From Lumnitzera littorea (Eukaryota; Streptophyta; Magnoliopsida; Myrtales; Combretaceae): a stretch of DNA of 64,000 nucleotides. The translations under genes and the position numbers were made by a program. Numbering within the stretch: position 1 is the first letter of the stretch; every line of letters starts with the position of its first letter. This document shows positions 1 to 11,886 of this stretch, piece by piece. The notes under the pieces were generated by a model, which ran no database searches, was not told where the DNA came from, and saw only the letters and a program-made list of their open reading frames with translations. Where the stretch lies: positions 71,887,752 to 71,951,751 of the forward strand of contig JAMXBB010000006.1 in assembly GCA_024138015.1 (NCBI GenBank), given 5' to 3'.

Positions 1-56
1 TCTAGCAATTATCTATTAGAAATTTCAAGAAAGATGCATGCTTTGTGAAGATTAAA

Positions 57-125
57 TGAAGAAAAGTGAAAGAAAGAACAAGAAAGTGATAGAAAGAGAA
101 AGAAAGGGGAAGAAAGTGAGGGAAA
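57..125. repeat. GA-rich low-complexity tract
   Basis: Imperfect GAAAG/AAGAA purine-rich run of about 70 bases in the non-coding part of element G. No function is evident. Confidence 0.6.
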
Positions 126-829
126 ACCATTGTTTTTGCATATTGCTGGCTTTGATATACGATGAAAAAATAAATTTGTTGTGATTAATATGTGTGGAAT
201 TTACATATGACTTTTACGCCAATTACTCATATAGAATTGAGTAACCTAGATTGCACATGAATGATGAAATATTGAAAAAAAAAAACAAGTTTCTCATAGT
301 AAAATATATTGAATGTTAGTGTTCATACTAATTTAGATGTTAAAATTATAGGTTGGATTGAAGATAAAAAAAAAATTACTATCTCATTGGCCTATAATTT
401 TATTAACTAAATCTTAAAGAACCTAATTATTCAATGTTTTAGCTTGTTACTTGAACTATTGAATAAAATCTTAGGAATTTGAATACACAATACCAAAGCT
501 CATAAATATTATGCTTAGATACTAAAGCTCATAGGATTTTAATTTTGAAAACGATCCAATAAATGTACTAATCCATGATTTTAGTATGGTATAATACAAA
601 CTTGTTAAATTATTCATCACCTTAATTGCTTAATGTATTAGCTAGAAATGAATTAGGAAAGATTGTTACAGTTCAATTCTTAAATTAACAATCTACATGA
701 ATTAGTGTTCTCAAATTTGAACTTCTTATCTGTTTTGATTTTAGATCATGTTAAGAGTTAAACATGTTGTGCATAAAAATTTGGAGCTATTCCATAACCC
801 CCTCAACTCGTATTATAGCATTCGTGGCA

Positions 830-2783
830 ATGTGAAAGGTTTAAGTGCTTATCCAAAAAGGAGTTTGGCGAGTTTATGTATATAAATTAGGTGGCATTAG
901 CATAAGTTGGCTATGAAGCCAAAAATAGGAATCTAATTGGATTTTGAGGATAGGATTAGTTATTGACTATCAACGAGCCAGTATATAGAGAACTTACTTT
1001 AGAATTCCTCAATACTTTTATATTAGGTATTGGCAACCTTATTCAAGGTAGACAAAACACTATCCACTTTAGATGTTTTGGTCGAGAGGTTACCATGACT
1101 ATTGATGATCTTAGTGTCAACATGGGTCATTATTTTGTTGATTATATTTTGATGCAAGAGTATATGGAATTACCATATGAACTACCCCAATGTACTCTTG
1201 AGTCTTTTATATTGAATAATTTGATTGCACATAGGGGAGGAAACTATGATCTTGGAAAGTTAAAAGCCTCTAATTTAGTTGATCTTGCTCTTCAATTGGT
1301 ACATATGTATTTGATAGAAACTTCACTGGTAGAAGACATAGTCAGGGAGTTGTAAATAAGAAAGACATTCCATATTTGCATTGTATTACTGATGGATTAC
1401 CAACATGGACTTACTTATGCTCATCTCCAAGGCATAAAATCTCTCATGAGGAGGATACTTTCACATTAGCCTATTGAAGATGAGCTTTTGTATATGGAAG
1501 AGTTATGGGTGAACTCCTTAAGGTTCCAACATGAACGCATCCTGCTCTACTCTGACCCTTGTCTAGTCAACGATGCCTCAAGTGCTGAGGCCGATCTATC
1601 TAGTACCAACACCAAGGTCACTGCACATTGAGCTATACTCATTCAGCTTACTAAATGGCTTTGTTCTTTATTTGTCTCAACAACTCTATGTACCACTTAT
1701 TAGTAGCAACCACAACTTTAATACAGCTTAGTCACTACGCCCCAAGATTCCCCATTATGAACCCATTAATAGGCTTTCATCTATCTGTTACTTTTCTGAC
1801 ATTTGTACTATATTCCTTTTCGTCATTTATCATATTTACCCTTTTTCATACATACTAAGAATCTCCTTCTTTATTTTCTTTTATGTAATTTTCCTTATTT
1901 GTATCGTTACTCTAAAGAACTTACTATAAATAGTCTTTTTACTGTAGCTATAATTATCATCATATACCTCACACTTAATGAATATTCTTGTTCTTGTGTG
2001 ATACCCGTCTCCAAGTACATTTTCTCCTACACTCTTATTTAATCTTATCGAATAGCTTGAGTTAGTGACAAGTGAACCTTAACATTAGCTTATGAGTTAT
2101 ATCAAGCGAAGTGTTAAGTCATGTTTTGTTCATTGGTGCTTCATACCCTCTAAGTAGCTTTACATAAGCTATTATGTTTGCTGACCCTTCCATTATGATT
2201 TTATTCAACATCTTGAAGGATCCACATGGTTACTACTCCCTATGGTAAGCCATAATGATTATTAAGCTCCTAGACACATCAATTGTTAACCATCAACCCC
2301 TTAACTTAGGACTTAGAATGGCTTCATTCTTGAGAAACCAAGCTATTGAGAGGCAATCCAAATTTATTTTTTTGTAGGTCCCTTCATAACTAGCCTGGTG
2401 AACAACTTTCTTAGCCTTTATAATGAGACAAGTATGCGAGTGATGAAACCTTCTATTCCTCTTACTCATGATGCAATCAAATCCTTGCAACTTCTATTAG
2501 CACCTAAAGATCTGCCACTTGAACCAGTTGATGAGGCCACCTCATTTTATTCAGGCTATGAGCTAAGTCTTCATCTTCTTTAGTTATTAACACTTTTAAA
2601 AAATTTATGAGGAAACTATTTAAGAAGTAGTAAACCATAGAACATAAGGTGGACTGTGCTTTTGTGCAGTAGGAGGCGATCATGACCTATTAAGGATTCA
2701 ACTACCACTGCCAACTTCAATGCTTGAACTAAACTCATAGAGGAGTCAAATGGAGACGAGATTGAAGAGGAGGAGGAAGAGTA
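830..2783 (+). pseudogene. Athila-type ORF (env-position / plant transposon protein domain), decayed
   Basis: The best-preserved stretch is an open frame at 963-1355 of about 130 residues. It contains the pattern 'VYRELTLEFLNTF', then 'FRCFGREVTMTIDDLS' and 'MGHY', which resembles the plant retrotransposon ORF found between pol and the 3' LTR of Athila elements (Arabidopsis retrotransposon ORF-1 / putative plant transposon protein families). Related sequence runs on past the stop at 1355 to about 1690. The typical acidic C-terminal tail, a Glu-rich run ending in a stop at 2781-2783, is still visible. Between about 1690 and 2640 I cannot follow the frame, so an unrecognised insertion or heavy decay is possible. 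The protein's function is unknown even in intact elements. Not functional here. Confidence 0.6.
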
Positions 2784-3203
2784 ATTTCTCCATTTTCATT
2801 TTCTCCTTATTTTTAATTTTTTTGAAAAACTTAGTTCATTTTATCTACTATTTTGGATGATTGTATCAATTAACTAACTTCTTATTGTCTTTCTAACTAC
2901 TTTATCTTTTATGGATTTCTAAGTTTACAGGATGCTAACCCTTAGATATATGAATTAGTAGTACTACTTTCATTTAGTTATCTTGCTTAGTTAACATTTT
3001 TTTTTCTTTTTCTTTAGTTAGTTCGTTTTGATGCAAAATGAAAACTAGGTGCTTAGGGGTTCCATGGAAATTAGCTTTTGGACTTTAATCTTTTGTAAAG
3101 GATTCATGCTACACAACTAGGAAGTCCTAGGGAAGTCCTAGTTCTTTTTTCCTTTTTGTTACCATTTTTTCTTTTTCCACTATAATTTTTATTTTTATGA
3201 TTA

Positions 3204-3246
3204 TGTACATCGAAGAAAATGTACAACTTAAGTATGGGGGGAAGGA
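3204..3246 (+). other. Hairpin plus G-rich tract downstream of the Athila ORF
   Basis: A perfect 7-base inverted repeat (TGTACAT at 3204-3210, ATGTACA at 3219-3225, 8-base loop) is followed 6 bases later by AGTATGGGGGGAAGGA (3231-3246). The same arrangement occurs in element B at 15235-15272. The G-rich tract resembles a second, internal polypurine tract. That role is inference. Confidence 0.55.
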
Positions 3247-3668
3247 TAGATTATATATGCCAATATATACTCACTTAAGCTTTTCAGCAAAATTTTAAGA
3301 AATTTGTAACCCCCTATATATATAAGTAGGAATAAATTTTTTTAAAATTTGCTTACATCTTTTATGAATTTAGAACACTTCACTTAATTTAAGTGACTGA
3401 ATCTTTAGGATTCAGAGTTCCCTGTCACTTAAGCTTAGACTTAGACTCGGGATTAGAATAGATATGAATGGGTTAAGGACTAACTATTTTGATTTCTTGG
3501 CTTGATTTCATAGGATAGTTATCTATCCTTTTTTTTTTTCAAAAATTTTAAGATTGGTTGAACAAGGGAGATTTTTCCTTTGAAAATTCTTTGAAAAATC
3601 AAAGTAGTTAGAGGTATACATTGAATAATTGGATTTAATTGATAAAATAAATTTGTAAAGAATTGGTA

Positions 3669-3900
3669 CAGATCAATCTTGAACTCTCAAAAAAGCAAGA
3701 ATCTATCTCATTACCAATCACTAAAATAGAGTTAATTAAAGTTATTAAGGATCTGCCTTAGTCCCTTAAAAGAGTGAGATATTTTCATGTTGACAACTAT
3801 TATAGTAATTAAAAATGAAGTAAATTAGTAAGGATCCACCTCGATTCGATAAAAGAGCAAAGTAGTTTCCCCATGCTAATCAAGCTTTAATAAGAAAACC
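3669..3900 (+). repeat. Degenerate tandem repeat upstream of the polypurine tract
   Basis: Three diverged copies of a unit of about 80 bases begin near 3669, 3750 and 3830. They share a core reading roughly 'AAGGATC...CCTTAAAAGAGCAAAG...CCAATC'. The same core forms a tandem array in element B (15656-15906), so this is a lineage feature of the 3' untranslated region and not a local accident. Confidence 0.6.
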
Positions 3901-4343
3901 GATTTGAGTTAACAAGCCTTCTAATAAAAAATTGAAAGAATAGAGTGACAATTAAAGGAAGAACTAACATCATATGCATCCAGTCTAGTTTTCAAAATAA
4001 AAGTAATTAAGGAAGATTTATCCCTTATTGAGTTAGAGTGAGGAAATCTTTATATCTTTTTCTTGATTAATTTATGTTTGCTTTAATCTCTTGTTTAGTT
4101 TTTGCTTAAGCATTGTGGCTAACTTTAAATCATTTAAGTTGGTTACTAAAATTTAGTATTTCTCAATTTGTTTTTACTAAAGTGTTCTAAAGGCATTGTG
4201 AAGTTGAGGAACAAGGGTGATTAGGAAAGAATTTTTGCTAAGCAAAATGATTTTGAGGGTGGACCTTTCTAAGATTGTAGTTAATTGTCTTGTCCTTAAA
4301 TTATTTTCTTTGATTTTTATTATTTTGCTTAAAAGCAAGCAAA

Positions 4344-4363
4344 AGCTTAAGTATGGGGGAATT
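4344..4363 (+). other. Polypurine tract of element G
   Basis: AGCTTAAGTATGGGGGAATT lies directly before the TGATAA start of the 3' LTR. This is the plus-strand priming site for reverse transcription. Elements B (16325-16343) and A (27949-27968, minus strand) have close matches in the same position. Confidence 0.8.
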
Positions 4364-5720
4364 TGATAACATAAATTTAGCATATATTTTATAGGGGTAA
4401 TTTGCTCAAATTTAGACCTTATTCTTATTGATATAATGTTATTTTGAGCTTAATTTGCATTATTATTGTTTTTAAGGACTCCAAGAACATTCCATGGAGT
4501 TTTGAAGGATTTTTATGTAATTTCAACCTTAATTATGTGAAAAATGGATCAAAGAGTGAAGTAGAGGAATGTCAATTAAGGAGCAAAATCTAAAGAGACC
4601 ATGGTCAACGACTACACCTATGGTTTCTACCCATGATCCGGTTGTCGTGAATTTCCATTGAATATTGATGATTGCAATCAAAATATGAGAATATGCTTAA
4701 ACATTACTGCCATGTACTTTAGGCTTAGAGTTGCGATGATTTCTAAATCTTCTATTTTAGTTAGGTTTTTCTTTGTAATCTTAGGTCCACTTCTTATAAT
4801 AGACTCTTACATTTAGGATTACAAGGAGAATCTCTTAAGCATTAGTTGTTAGACTTTAGAATTACCAAGGGGGCTTCTCTATTCTTCTACTCTTTTCTTT
4901 TAGTTATTATATTTTCATTCTAGTACTTAATAAATTATTGTTCAACCCTATGTTTTAAAGGTGAATTTTATTAATGAATTTCAATCTATAATTTTGTTTG
5001 TTATGATCTAATTATATTATTCATATTGTCATTAAATTAATATTTAATCACATTATTAATTTGATGTCTAAGTTTGTTGTAGAGACGTAAGTACTATAGT
5101 GGACAAAAGAGTGTAATTAGAGAGGATTAGGATTGAATAAACCATTTGGCAATTTGATTCTTCTGAATTAGTGTAGTTAAGGATAGCTAACCTAATAGCG
5201 AGATTCTAGCTCTAAATGAGATCGTATGGTGCTCTATTTAGAAGCTATTTAGGTAGAGAGGGTTTTAGGATTGTAGATTAGCTAGAGATGCGAGTCCATC
5301 TAATTCAGGGTTTGATTTCCATCGGAATAGGATTTACAATCTTCATAGTCCAATATAGTAATTGAGATTAAACAAATCCCTTAAAATTAGGTTGTAAACA
5401 ATAATAAAGATTTAATAAGGAAAATGTTATTTCTTTATTAATTAGTTTAGGTTAATTTAGTTAATTATTAAGTATTTATTTATTTTGTGTTTTACTCTTT
5501 GTTAATTTGATTTCCTTGCTTTTATTTTAATCTTCTATTTCATTATTACAATCTTTCTTTTTTGCTTTTAGTTTATTCCATTGAATCTTTTATTGTTGGA
5601 AGTTAGGTAATTAAATAATTTAAGGGTATCACTGCTAAAAATAATTAGATATATTCACATATCTGGTTCATTGTGCAATCGACACTCGAACTCAACATTA
5701 AAGCAGTATATGCTCCATCA
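4364..5720 (+). repeat. 3' LTR of element G (Athila-like)
   Basis: Begins TGATAA directly after the polypurine tract. I place the end at ...CTCCATCA (5720) by comparison with the end of element A's LTR, where an 'ATCGACACTC' stretch precedes a similar CATCA terminus. Length is about 1357 bases, close to the roughly 1390 of element A's LTR once its insertions are removed. The 5' LTR is outside the window. The start is firm; the end is less so. Confidence 0.7.
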
Positions 5721-6189
5721 GAAACTCAATACTTAGAGTCTCATAACCTCTGATTTAATAGGTGATTTTTACATCATGGATATACACATGATATGTAGAT
5801 TTTAGGCAAAACTACCAAACCCCCTTTTAGGGTGTTAAAGTAAGAATTGTATGGCAACTCGTGCACACATTATTCGGTTCTATGTCCATTTTTTCTATGC
5901 ATTTTTATGTATAAGATTTTATGAGTAATTTAGCCTTTTTTGTAAATTTACTTACCTAGGATTTTTCCCTAAAAGGCAACTATGTAGAAATGCCATTTGT
6001 ATTCCGCCATAGGAATTAAGTAATCTAATATTCATCTTCTTCATCCTTATGCTTATGTTTTTGTTATGAACTAAGTGTAATCCTTACTCTTATCTAACTT
6101 CTATGAATGACACTTAGTGGTAAGTTGACATTAGTATAAAGCTTGTGTGTCATATCAAACTAGGTCTCAAGTTTGTATGAGACATTTGG

Positions 6190-6418
6190 TGTAATGATTG
6201 AACTAGAACTCTTACCATTGAGGTATTTTTTTGCTTTAGCATTAGATGTTGCATTATTTTATCCTTTGGTGCAATAGCTTCCTAAGGGGTCTCCTAACTT
6301 GGGATTAATCTAGCTTGAGCACACTTAACTTTTAAGTTCCAATATATTCCAAGCTACTATATCAAAAGATACCTCAATGATTTAAAGTTCCGTCACCTAA
6401 CATTTAAGGGTTACTATA
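6190..6418 (-). repeat. Cassandra LTR (3' copy on the minus strand)
   Basis: Starts TGTAAT and ends ACTATA (terminal CA changed to TA) as read on the + strand. The 5S-like A box lies near 6318-6332 and the C box near 6281-6303, both on the minus strand. This copy is more decayed in the C box than the partner at 6530-6756. Confidence 0.82.
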
Positions 6419-6515
6419 ATCTACCCTCCTTATAGAACTAACGTCCTTGTCAATTTCATTACATAGGTCCAAGAGCACCACCAAGTAGAGACTATGCTCT
6501 TTCAGCTAGTGGATT

Positions 6516-6527
6516 GCTTTGATACCA
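6516..6527 (-). other. Primer-binding site of the Cassandra element
   Basis: The reverse complement reads TGGTATCAAAGC, one mismatch from the plant initiator-Met tRNA complement TGGTATCAGAGC. A two-base spacer separates it from the LTR. Confidence 0.85.
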
Positions 6528-6529
6528 CT

Positions 6530-6756
6530 TATAACAACCCAGTTGGAACTCTTTTCATTAAGGTATTGCTTACTTTAACTTCAGATGTCATACGGTTTTG
6601 TCCCTTGCTACAATAGCTTCGTAAGGGATCACCCATCCTGGTATTGACCTAACTTGAGCACACTTAACTTTGAAGTTCCAATATACTCCAAGTTACTACA
6701 CTAAAAGGTAACTTAATGATTTAGAGTTTCATCACCTAGCATTTATGAGTACTACA
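6530..6756 (-). repeat. Cassandra LTR (5' copy on the minus strand) with 5S promoter elements
   Basis: The 5S-like internal promoter is clearest here: A box at 6658-6671 and C box at 6621-6639, both on the minus strand. In 5S genes these elements bind TFIIIA and recruit RNA polymerase III. Whether they still work is unknown. Confidence 0.85.
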
Positions 6757-6901
6757 TTTGCTACATCATATTCAAATGCTTGTGCATGAGATAATTCAAC
6801 CCTTAACTACCATTTACCTTTCGAAGCATCTTGAGTTTGGACCCACTACCATTTGTGAGATATCTTATGTGTGTGTACTCATGAGGAGACCCCTATCATC
6901 T

Positions 6902-6913
6902 TGGTATCAAAGC
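6902..6913 (+). other. Primer-binding site of element F
   Basis: TGGTATCAAAGC lies three bases after the LTR end CTATCA and is complementary to the 3' end of initiator-Met tRNA with one mismatch. It fixes the strand and the LTR end of element F. Confidence 0.85.
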
Positions 6914-7268
6914 TTTGGTGATGCTTAGAGCTAAAGCTACTACTACTATGTAAACTATTCATGTTTAAGTATTGCTGTAGAGTAAGTTATAGTTGTCTAG
7001 GGCAAGTTCCATGTATTCTTATTGTGGTTGTGATTCAACTTTTTTTTACTCTATTTTCAACATGAGAAACAAAGTAAGTACTAGTCATTGATTTTTTGGG
7101 ATGTTTTGATTTGTGCATTGTGGGTGTTGAAGGTTTTGAGTACCTAATGTGTGTTTTTGTCCATAGTTGTAGATTCAAAGATGTATAACTGGTATAGTTA
7201 CAATAGTGTCATTGTTAGTAGGTTTTCAAAGTTGCATATGCATGAATTTGTGCCTATTTGTAAACTAA

Positions 7269-8768
7269 GTGTTCACTACTGTAGTTGCTTTTGATTCACA
7301 AAAGATGATTAGCTCAAGTATTAATGCCGGTATTAGTGACAACACGAGTGGAGTTATTTACCGTAGAAGGTTTGCTTTAGCTACTTTGAGATACATAGAT
7401 GAGCGAATTAATGAACTCACTATCATGATGGCAGAGTTAACCCATAACATTGATAAATTGGTCGCCGCTTGAACTACTAAGAAGGTACCTACCAATGCCT
7501 AAGCTATTCCCCAACACAAATGAGGATAAGGTGCTAGTTATTGACCTGATTATGGTAACTAAGCTAAGCCACATGTAGGGAAACATTAAGGTCCTGGTAT
7601 GGAGGAGAGCAAGGCAATGGATTGACTTAAACAAGGTTGAAGAAAGTGAGGAAGGTAAGGAGGAACATTTGAGCAGAATGCTTGAACTCCTTGAGTGGAG
7701 TATCTAAATTGTAGCTATCAAACTTTTCTAGCAATGGGGATGCTAAAGACTACATAGGTTAGGTTGATAAGATTAAGAAGTAATTTCAATTTTGAATGCC
7801 ATTAGCTTCTTGAGGAATCTAAGTAGAGTTTAGCTATACTAGACCTTACTAGCTATGTCATCCTATGGTAAAAGAACTTACAAGTTAATAGGCAACAAGA
7901 AGCTAAACTTGAGGTTAAGACATAGGGAGTTACAAGAATTGAGATAAGGTGGATATAGTGTAGATGCCTATGTTAATGAATCCTAAATGCTGATGATTCG
8001 ATGTGGAGTAAAGGAGCCCAAAGACTTAATTGTATCCAGATTTATCAGTAGCTTAAGGTATGAGATTAGATATATTTTAGATATGAGGGAGATTGCTATC
8101 TTTGATGATGCCATCCAAGTTGCCTAAAGGATAGAAAGGAGGAGAATGAGTAGGATCTAAGCTCCTATGAGCCGATCAAAGCCTAAACAACCTGTATTTA
8201 GTAGACTTGTATGAACTGAACTGAACAAGAGTGAAGAGATCTGATGCTACCTAAAGTTTCAACTTGTTAAGAAGGAAATGCGAAGAATTTTGAGAAATGG
8301 CAAAGTTTTTGGAGGAAGACATGTAAGATCAAGTGTTTTAAGTACCAAAGGTTTAGCTACATGGCTACCTAATTCTCAAATAGAAGAACCAATGGTCATA
8401 AAAGGGGAGATGTCGGCCATCAAGGTTGATAGTACTGATGAGGATATAGAAAAGAAGGAGAGACCAGATAAATTGGCTTATCTGAAGAGGATGATGTGAT
8501 CTTCACTATAGAACAAAATTTTATGCTAACTACCTTGATATACGAAAGGTGATGAGCATTAGCCCTATCCCAAAAGATAAGTAATATGAGAACTTGTTTC
8601 ATATTGGGTACAAGGTTAAAGGAACATTTTGTGCACTTATAGTTGACAGTGGTAGTTATACCAATTCTACCTTTAAATTTATAGTTCAACAATTGAAGCT
8701 ATCTACCTTACATTTTCCCAAATCGTAAAAGCTACATTGGCTATGTGATAAAGGAGCTTTACAAGTTA
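7269..8768 (+). pseudogene. gag and start of protease of element F, decayed
   Basis: A gag-like N-terminal part opens near 7269 and includes 'IYRRRFALATLRYIDERI' followed by a helix-rich stretch. Its frame is broken near 7470. A zinc-knuckle region at about 8310-8375 is recognisable by 'IKCFK', but a knuckle Cys and the His both read Tyr, so it would not bind zinc. The protease active-site stretch at about 8635-8665 reads 'LIVDSGSYTN', keeping the Asp. The frame then runs on to 8768, where element A is inserted. Many stops and shifts; not functional. Confidence 0.7.
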
Positions 8769-8773
8769 CTAAG

Positions 8774-9777
8774 TGATGGGGGGCAAGTGCACCTATTAGT
8801 TTTATAATATAACATATGTGAATTTGAGTGTCGATCCTTTAGGAACTAACTATTGAAATACTAGTACTTCCCCTTAGTGTTCCTATTATCTAACCTAGAC
8901 AATTAAGCGCAAATTATTAAATTATTGGATTTAAATTAAACTAATTAATATAATATTTTCTAATAAAATAAAGTAACTCACAAAACATAAAAACAAAGAG
9001 TACAATAGAAGTTATTGAGAACTCACGAACTTTAGTATTTAAATATTGAATTTCACCTTGTAATCCATCTTACATTCAATCTCATCATTGTTACTAGACC
9101 GTAATGGTGTCTAAATTGAGTTAATTGAACTCGCATCTCTTAAATAACTTATAGCCTTAAGTATATTCTACTTGAATCATTTCTACAATAAAATATTTGA
9201 AAATCATATTAAGTCCTTTTGAATAATACTATTAGGTTGCTTTAATTTGGAGAAATCAAAGAGTTGAAACTTTGTCTATTTAATTACTTCTAATTACATC
9301 AGTCCATTTACTATGGGATCTTGTAAACTCTATAGCAAACACAAGCATTAAATTAATAATCCGAGTAAATAAAAATTCCAACACATAATATAATTAGACC
9401 TCAATAGTAAGAATCATGGATTGAATAAAAACAAAACAAAATAATGCTACATAGATTTTAAGATTCAATATTTAAATCCTAAAATAATAAAAAATAGACT
9501 AATACATTGCAAAGAAATTCAAAAGAAACATAAAAGAGAGAGGGTTAAGATACAACCCTCTTTCCTAAGAGTTAATGGTTTATGATGCTTCCCTTTAATT
9601 TATAAGGCTTATGTCCTATTTATAATACAAGGAATCTTAAAATATATCTTTCAATGAATATTTAGCATATCTCTTAAATATTTCTTCTCTCTAAATTTGG
9701 CTCCAAAGATATATGGAAACATAGCAATTTTCAAGGCTTCAAATCTTTCCAAATACAAGAAGATTTACAAGGAATAG
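8774..9777 (-). repeat. 3' LTR of element A, block 1 (LTR 3' end)
   Basis: On the + strand it starts TGATGGGGGG (the CA end on the minus strand). The part from about 8914 on matches 45108-45960 in order. A TATA-like box (rc TATAAATA) lies at 9617-9624. Block 1 ends with AATAG (9773-9777), the target duplication of element B; the LTR continues at 16648. Confidence 0.85.
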
Positions 9778-11446
9778 TGATAAGTGTGCATTACTTTACA
9801 CTTTTAAGCCATATTTAAGCATAAAATTGTTCATAATTGTGATTCAATTCCTAAGATTTTAGTACTTAATTGTATAGTGTATTGATTTCAAATGAATTAA
9901 GAGCAAGGGGATGAAATTTACATAAGAATAGTGACTTTTAAGTCAATCATGGCTGTAAGGAGAGGAAAACTTTGAAGTAGAACTAAGATTCATTTAATCA
10001 CGAGCGTAATGATGAAAGATTGCATTGGCTAGCATTGATCATGCCCTTCATCACAACTGTGATAGAGGAAGCACTGATGATCCCTTTGTCAATCACGGTC
10101 ATGATTATATAGTAGGAAGGTGATTACGCTCTCAATGACGGGTGTGATGAAATGTAATAAAGCAATGAGAAATTCACCATCACTATTATGATCATGATTA
10201 GTGTAAAATCTTGTCTTTTAGGGTTATCACTCTCCAAGTGATGGACGTGATAGAAGTGGACACAACTACTCTTCTTCAACATTTTCACATGAACCAATAC
10301 ATGAAACATATCTTTACATTAGGCACTGTCTTGAAGTGGTATAATTTGAGTCCATTGACGAGTCAAGTATAAATATACTGCAACAAAGAAGAGACATGAT
10401 TAGAGGAGCAGATCGAGAAGAGTACAACATCAAATCAAAGAGATAGATATACACCAAATAGATATAGAACACCAATGAACACCTATTCATTCATTTTTGT
10501 ACCCCTTTGTATTTCCATTTTCAGCATAGTTTCTAAGTGTTGTACTGTACTTTCCCTTAAGTCACTCGAGAGAGTCAATGGGAATTCATCATTTGTTGTT
10601 GTAAAGATTTCTACTAAGGAATTCAGAATAGGGTTGTATCTTTCTACTTGTCTTATGTTAATTTCTTTGTTATTTATGCATTTTGTTGACATATTTTGTT
10701 ATTTCATCATGTATGAGTAGTAATTAGGACTTGCTAATTCAACTTAGTATGAATAAGTGCTTTGATTAGTGAGTTCCTAATATTTGTTATTTTTGGTGAA
10801 TTGAATTTAATTAATCTAAGTACAATGTAGTGTACGACATTGTCTTAGGCTATATTTCAATAGACAATTCTATTAAATAGATTTGATTAGTTGGAATAAT
10901 TTACTCTTGATAATAGAGATATTATTAGGAAAGTGACTATGTTCTTAGGAAAATCGATAAATTAATGTGATATTAATGTAATTCAAATTGGTTGTTAATT
11001 CAGAAGAGATTTTAATAGACACAATTAAGATCAAAAGTAAGTAATTCTGAGAAGAATGCTTACATAACTGTAATATCCTACAGATAACAAGTATTAGGAT
11101 AAAAAGTGTATTGGTAATATCATATTAAGTGGTGAAACAAGTCTGTATGTTAATCATTTTAGTGTTAATAGTTTTTATAGCATTTATGTTAGATAAAAGT
11201 TGTCGTGGATTAGTATAGTTTAGCTAGTAAATTAGATAATTTAATATTTTCATCACTTAATAAATTTGGTAGCTAGTTAATAAAAAGAACAATTGGTACT
11301 AATGTTTGAATCCTTTTCCTAATGGAGATGACCTTATACTTATCCATACTAACAAACGATAGGTACACTTGCTTATTCAATCAAGTAAAGGATAAAATAT
11401 AAGAATCTAATTTGTAAAACTCGAAAGCTCTATTTAGAGGCGATCA
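9778..11446 (+). repeat. 5' LTR of element B
   Basis: Runs from TGATAAG to ...GGCGATCA, six bases before the primer-binding site. Its first 318 bases match the short 3' LTR (16344-16647). The U3 part at about 10000-10260 holds several near-palindromes of the 'ATCAC..GTGAT' type, upstream of a TATA box at 10368-10375. Confidence 0.85.
10368..10375 (+). promoter_or_regulatory. TATA box of the element B 5' LTR
   Basis: TATAAATA in the middle of the LTR, 100-350 bases downstream of a cluster of near-palindromic motifs. Position is right for an LTR U3 promoter. Activity is not shown. Confidence 0.6.
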
Positions 11447-11452
11447 AGTTTT

Positions 11453-11470
11453 TGGCGCCGTTACTGGGGA
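11453..11470 (+). other. Primer-binding site of element B
   Basis: TGGCGCCGTTACTGGGGA follows the LTR end after six bases. This 'TGGCGCCGTTGCCGGGG'-type site is the one commonly seen in plant Athila and related elements. Confidence 0.85.
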
Positions 11471-11595
11471 AAAATAGCATCATCATTAGGAAAATTAGGA
11501 TTCCTGTTCTTCTAGCATTTGTTTTCTTTTAAGTTTGTTATTACTTTAGTTGAAATCTTTGTGCTCATATTAGCTTATTTACTAATTTTCAATTT

Positions 11596-11886
11596 ATGAC
11601 TCGAAGTTGCTCAACTGGATTTGCAAACTTTCATCTTAAGCCCAAGAGAACTACTCGAAGGAATTTGAGAAAAATTAGAGAGATTTTGGAAAAATCATCA
11701 ACAAGAGTTAGAGAATCAAGAGTAGAGTCTTCGAGCATGAATAATCAGAATAACAATTTGGGCCTACTAAGAGTGGATGATTTTGTGAATCCTAATGATG
11801 GCATAGCAAAAGTTCATCCTTTGAATGTAGAACCACTTTTTGGCAGAAATGGAATCAATGTACTCATTTTTTATAGACATTTTTAG
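11596..11886 (+). pseudogene. Short gag-start remnant of element B
   Basis: An open frame of 96 codons starts 125 bases after the primer-binding site with 'MTRSCSTGFANFHLKPKR' and an Arg/Lys-rich, Asn/Ser-rich stretch, as in the disordered N-terminus of plant gag proteins. It ends abruptly at 11886 where different sequence begins; no capsid or zinc-knuckle part follows. Position is the main evidence. Confidence 0.45.

Larger units (their letters stand above)
1..5720 (+). mobile_element. Element G: 3' part of an Athila-like Ty3/gypsy retrotransposon
   Basis: The window opens inside this element; its 5' LTR, gag and pol lie outside or are lost. What remains, in order, is a decayed env-position ORF (about 830-2783), a non-coding stretch with a hairpin and a G-rich tract (3204-3246), a degenerate tandem repeat (3669-3900), a polypurine tract (4344-4363) and a 1.36-kb 3' LTR (4364-5720). 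The order 'extra ORF, G-rich tract, polypurine tract, LTR starting TGATAA' is what is known of plant Athila elements. Positions 1-830, 1690-2640 and 3250-3660 hold AT-rich sequence in which I see no recognisable gene. Lineage assignment is inference from the ORF and the layout. Confidence 0.75.
6190..6756 (-). mobile_element. Cassandra-like TRIM with 5S rRNA-derived LTRs
   Basis: Two direct repeats of 229 and 227 bases flank about 110 bases. Read on the minus strand, each repeat contains a 5S rRNA-like block: the A-box region 'AAGTTAAGTGTGCT' and the C-box region 'AGGATGGGTGA' in correct order and spacing. The internal part carries a primer-binding site for initiator-Met tRNA on the minus strand (TGGTATCAAAGC, rc of 6516-6527), two bases from the LTR. 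Flanks TTTGG (6185-6189) and TTTGC (6757-6761) form a near-perfect target duplication. Miniature size, no coding capacity and 5S-bearing LTRs are the established hallmarks of plant Cassandra elements. Structurally complete; mobilised only in trans if at all. Confidence 0.88.
5780..6898 (+). repeat. 5' LTR of element F, interrupted by a Cassandra TRIM
   Basis: Ends ...CCCCTATCA three bases before the primer-binding site. Part of it (about 5873-5940) matches 49640-49715, the fragmentary 3' LTR of the same element. The Cassandra insertion at 6190-6756 accounts for about half of its length. Start position uncertain. Confidence 0.6.
5780..8773 (+). mobile_element. Element F, 5' part: chromovirus-like Ty3/gypsy element
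   Basis: Contains a 5' LTR, an initiator-Met primer-binding site (6902-6913), decayed gag and the start of protease. The reading stops at 8768-8773 within the protease region and resumes at 46357 on the far side of element A, where the next expected protease residues continue in order. The left boundary is approximate: I cannot see the exact LTR start, and 5721-5780 may belong to either G or F. Confidence 0.75.

Noticed and set aside
6598..6675. Possible genuine 5S rRNA gene
   Set aside because: Only the internal promoter part of 5S is present, twice, inside terminal repeats with a primer site; this is a Cassandra LTR and not a 5S gene.
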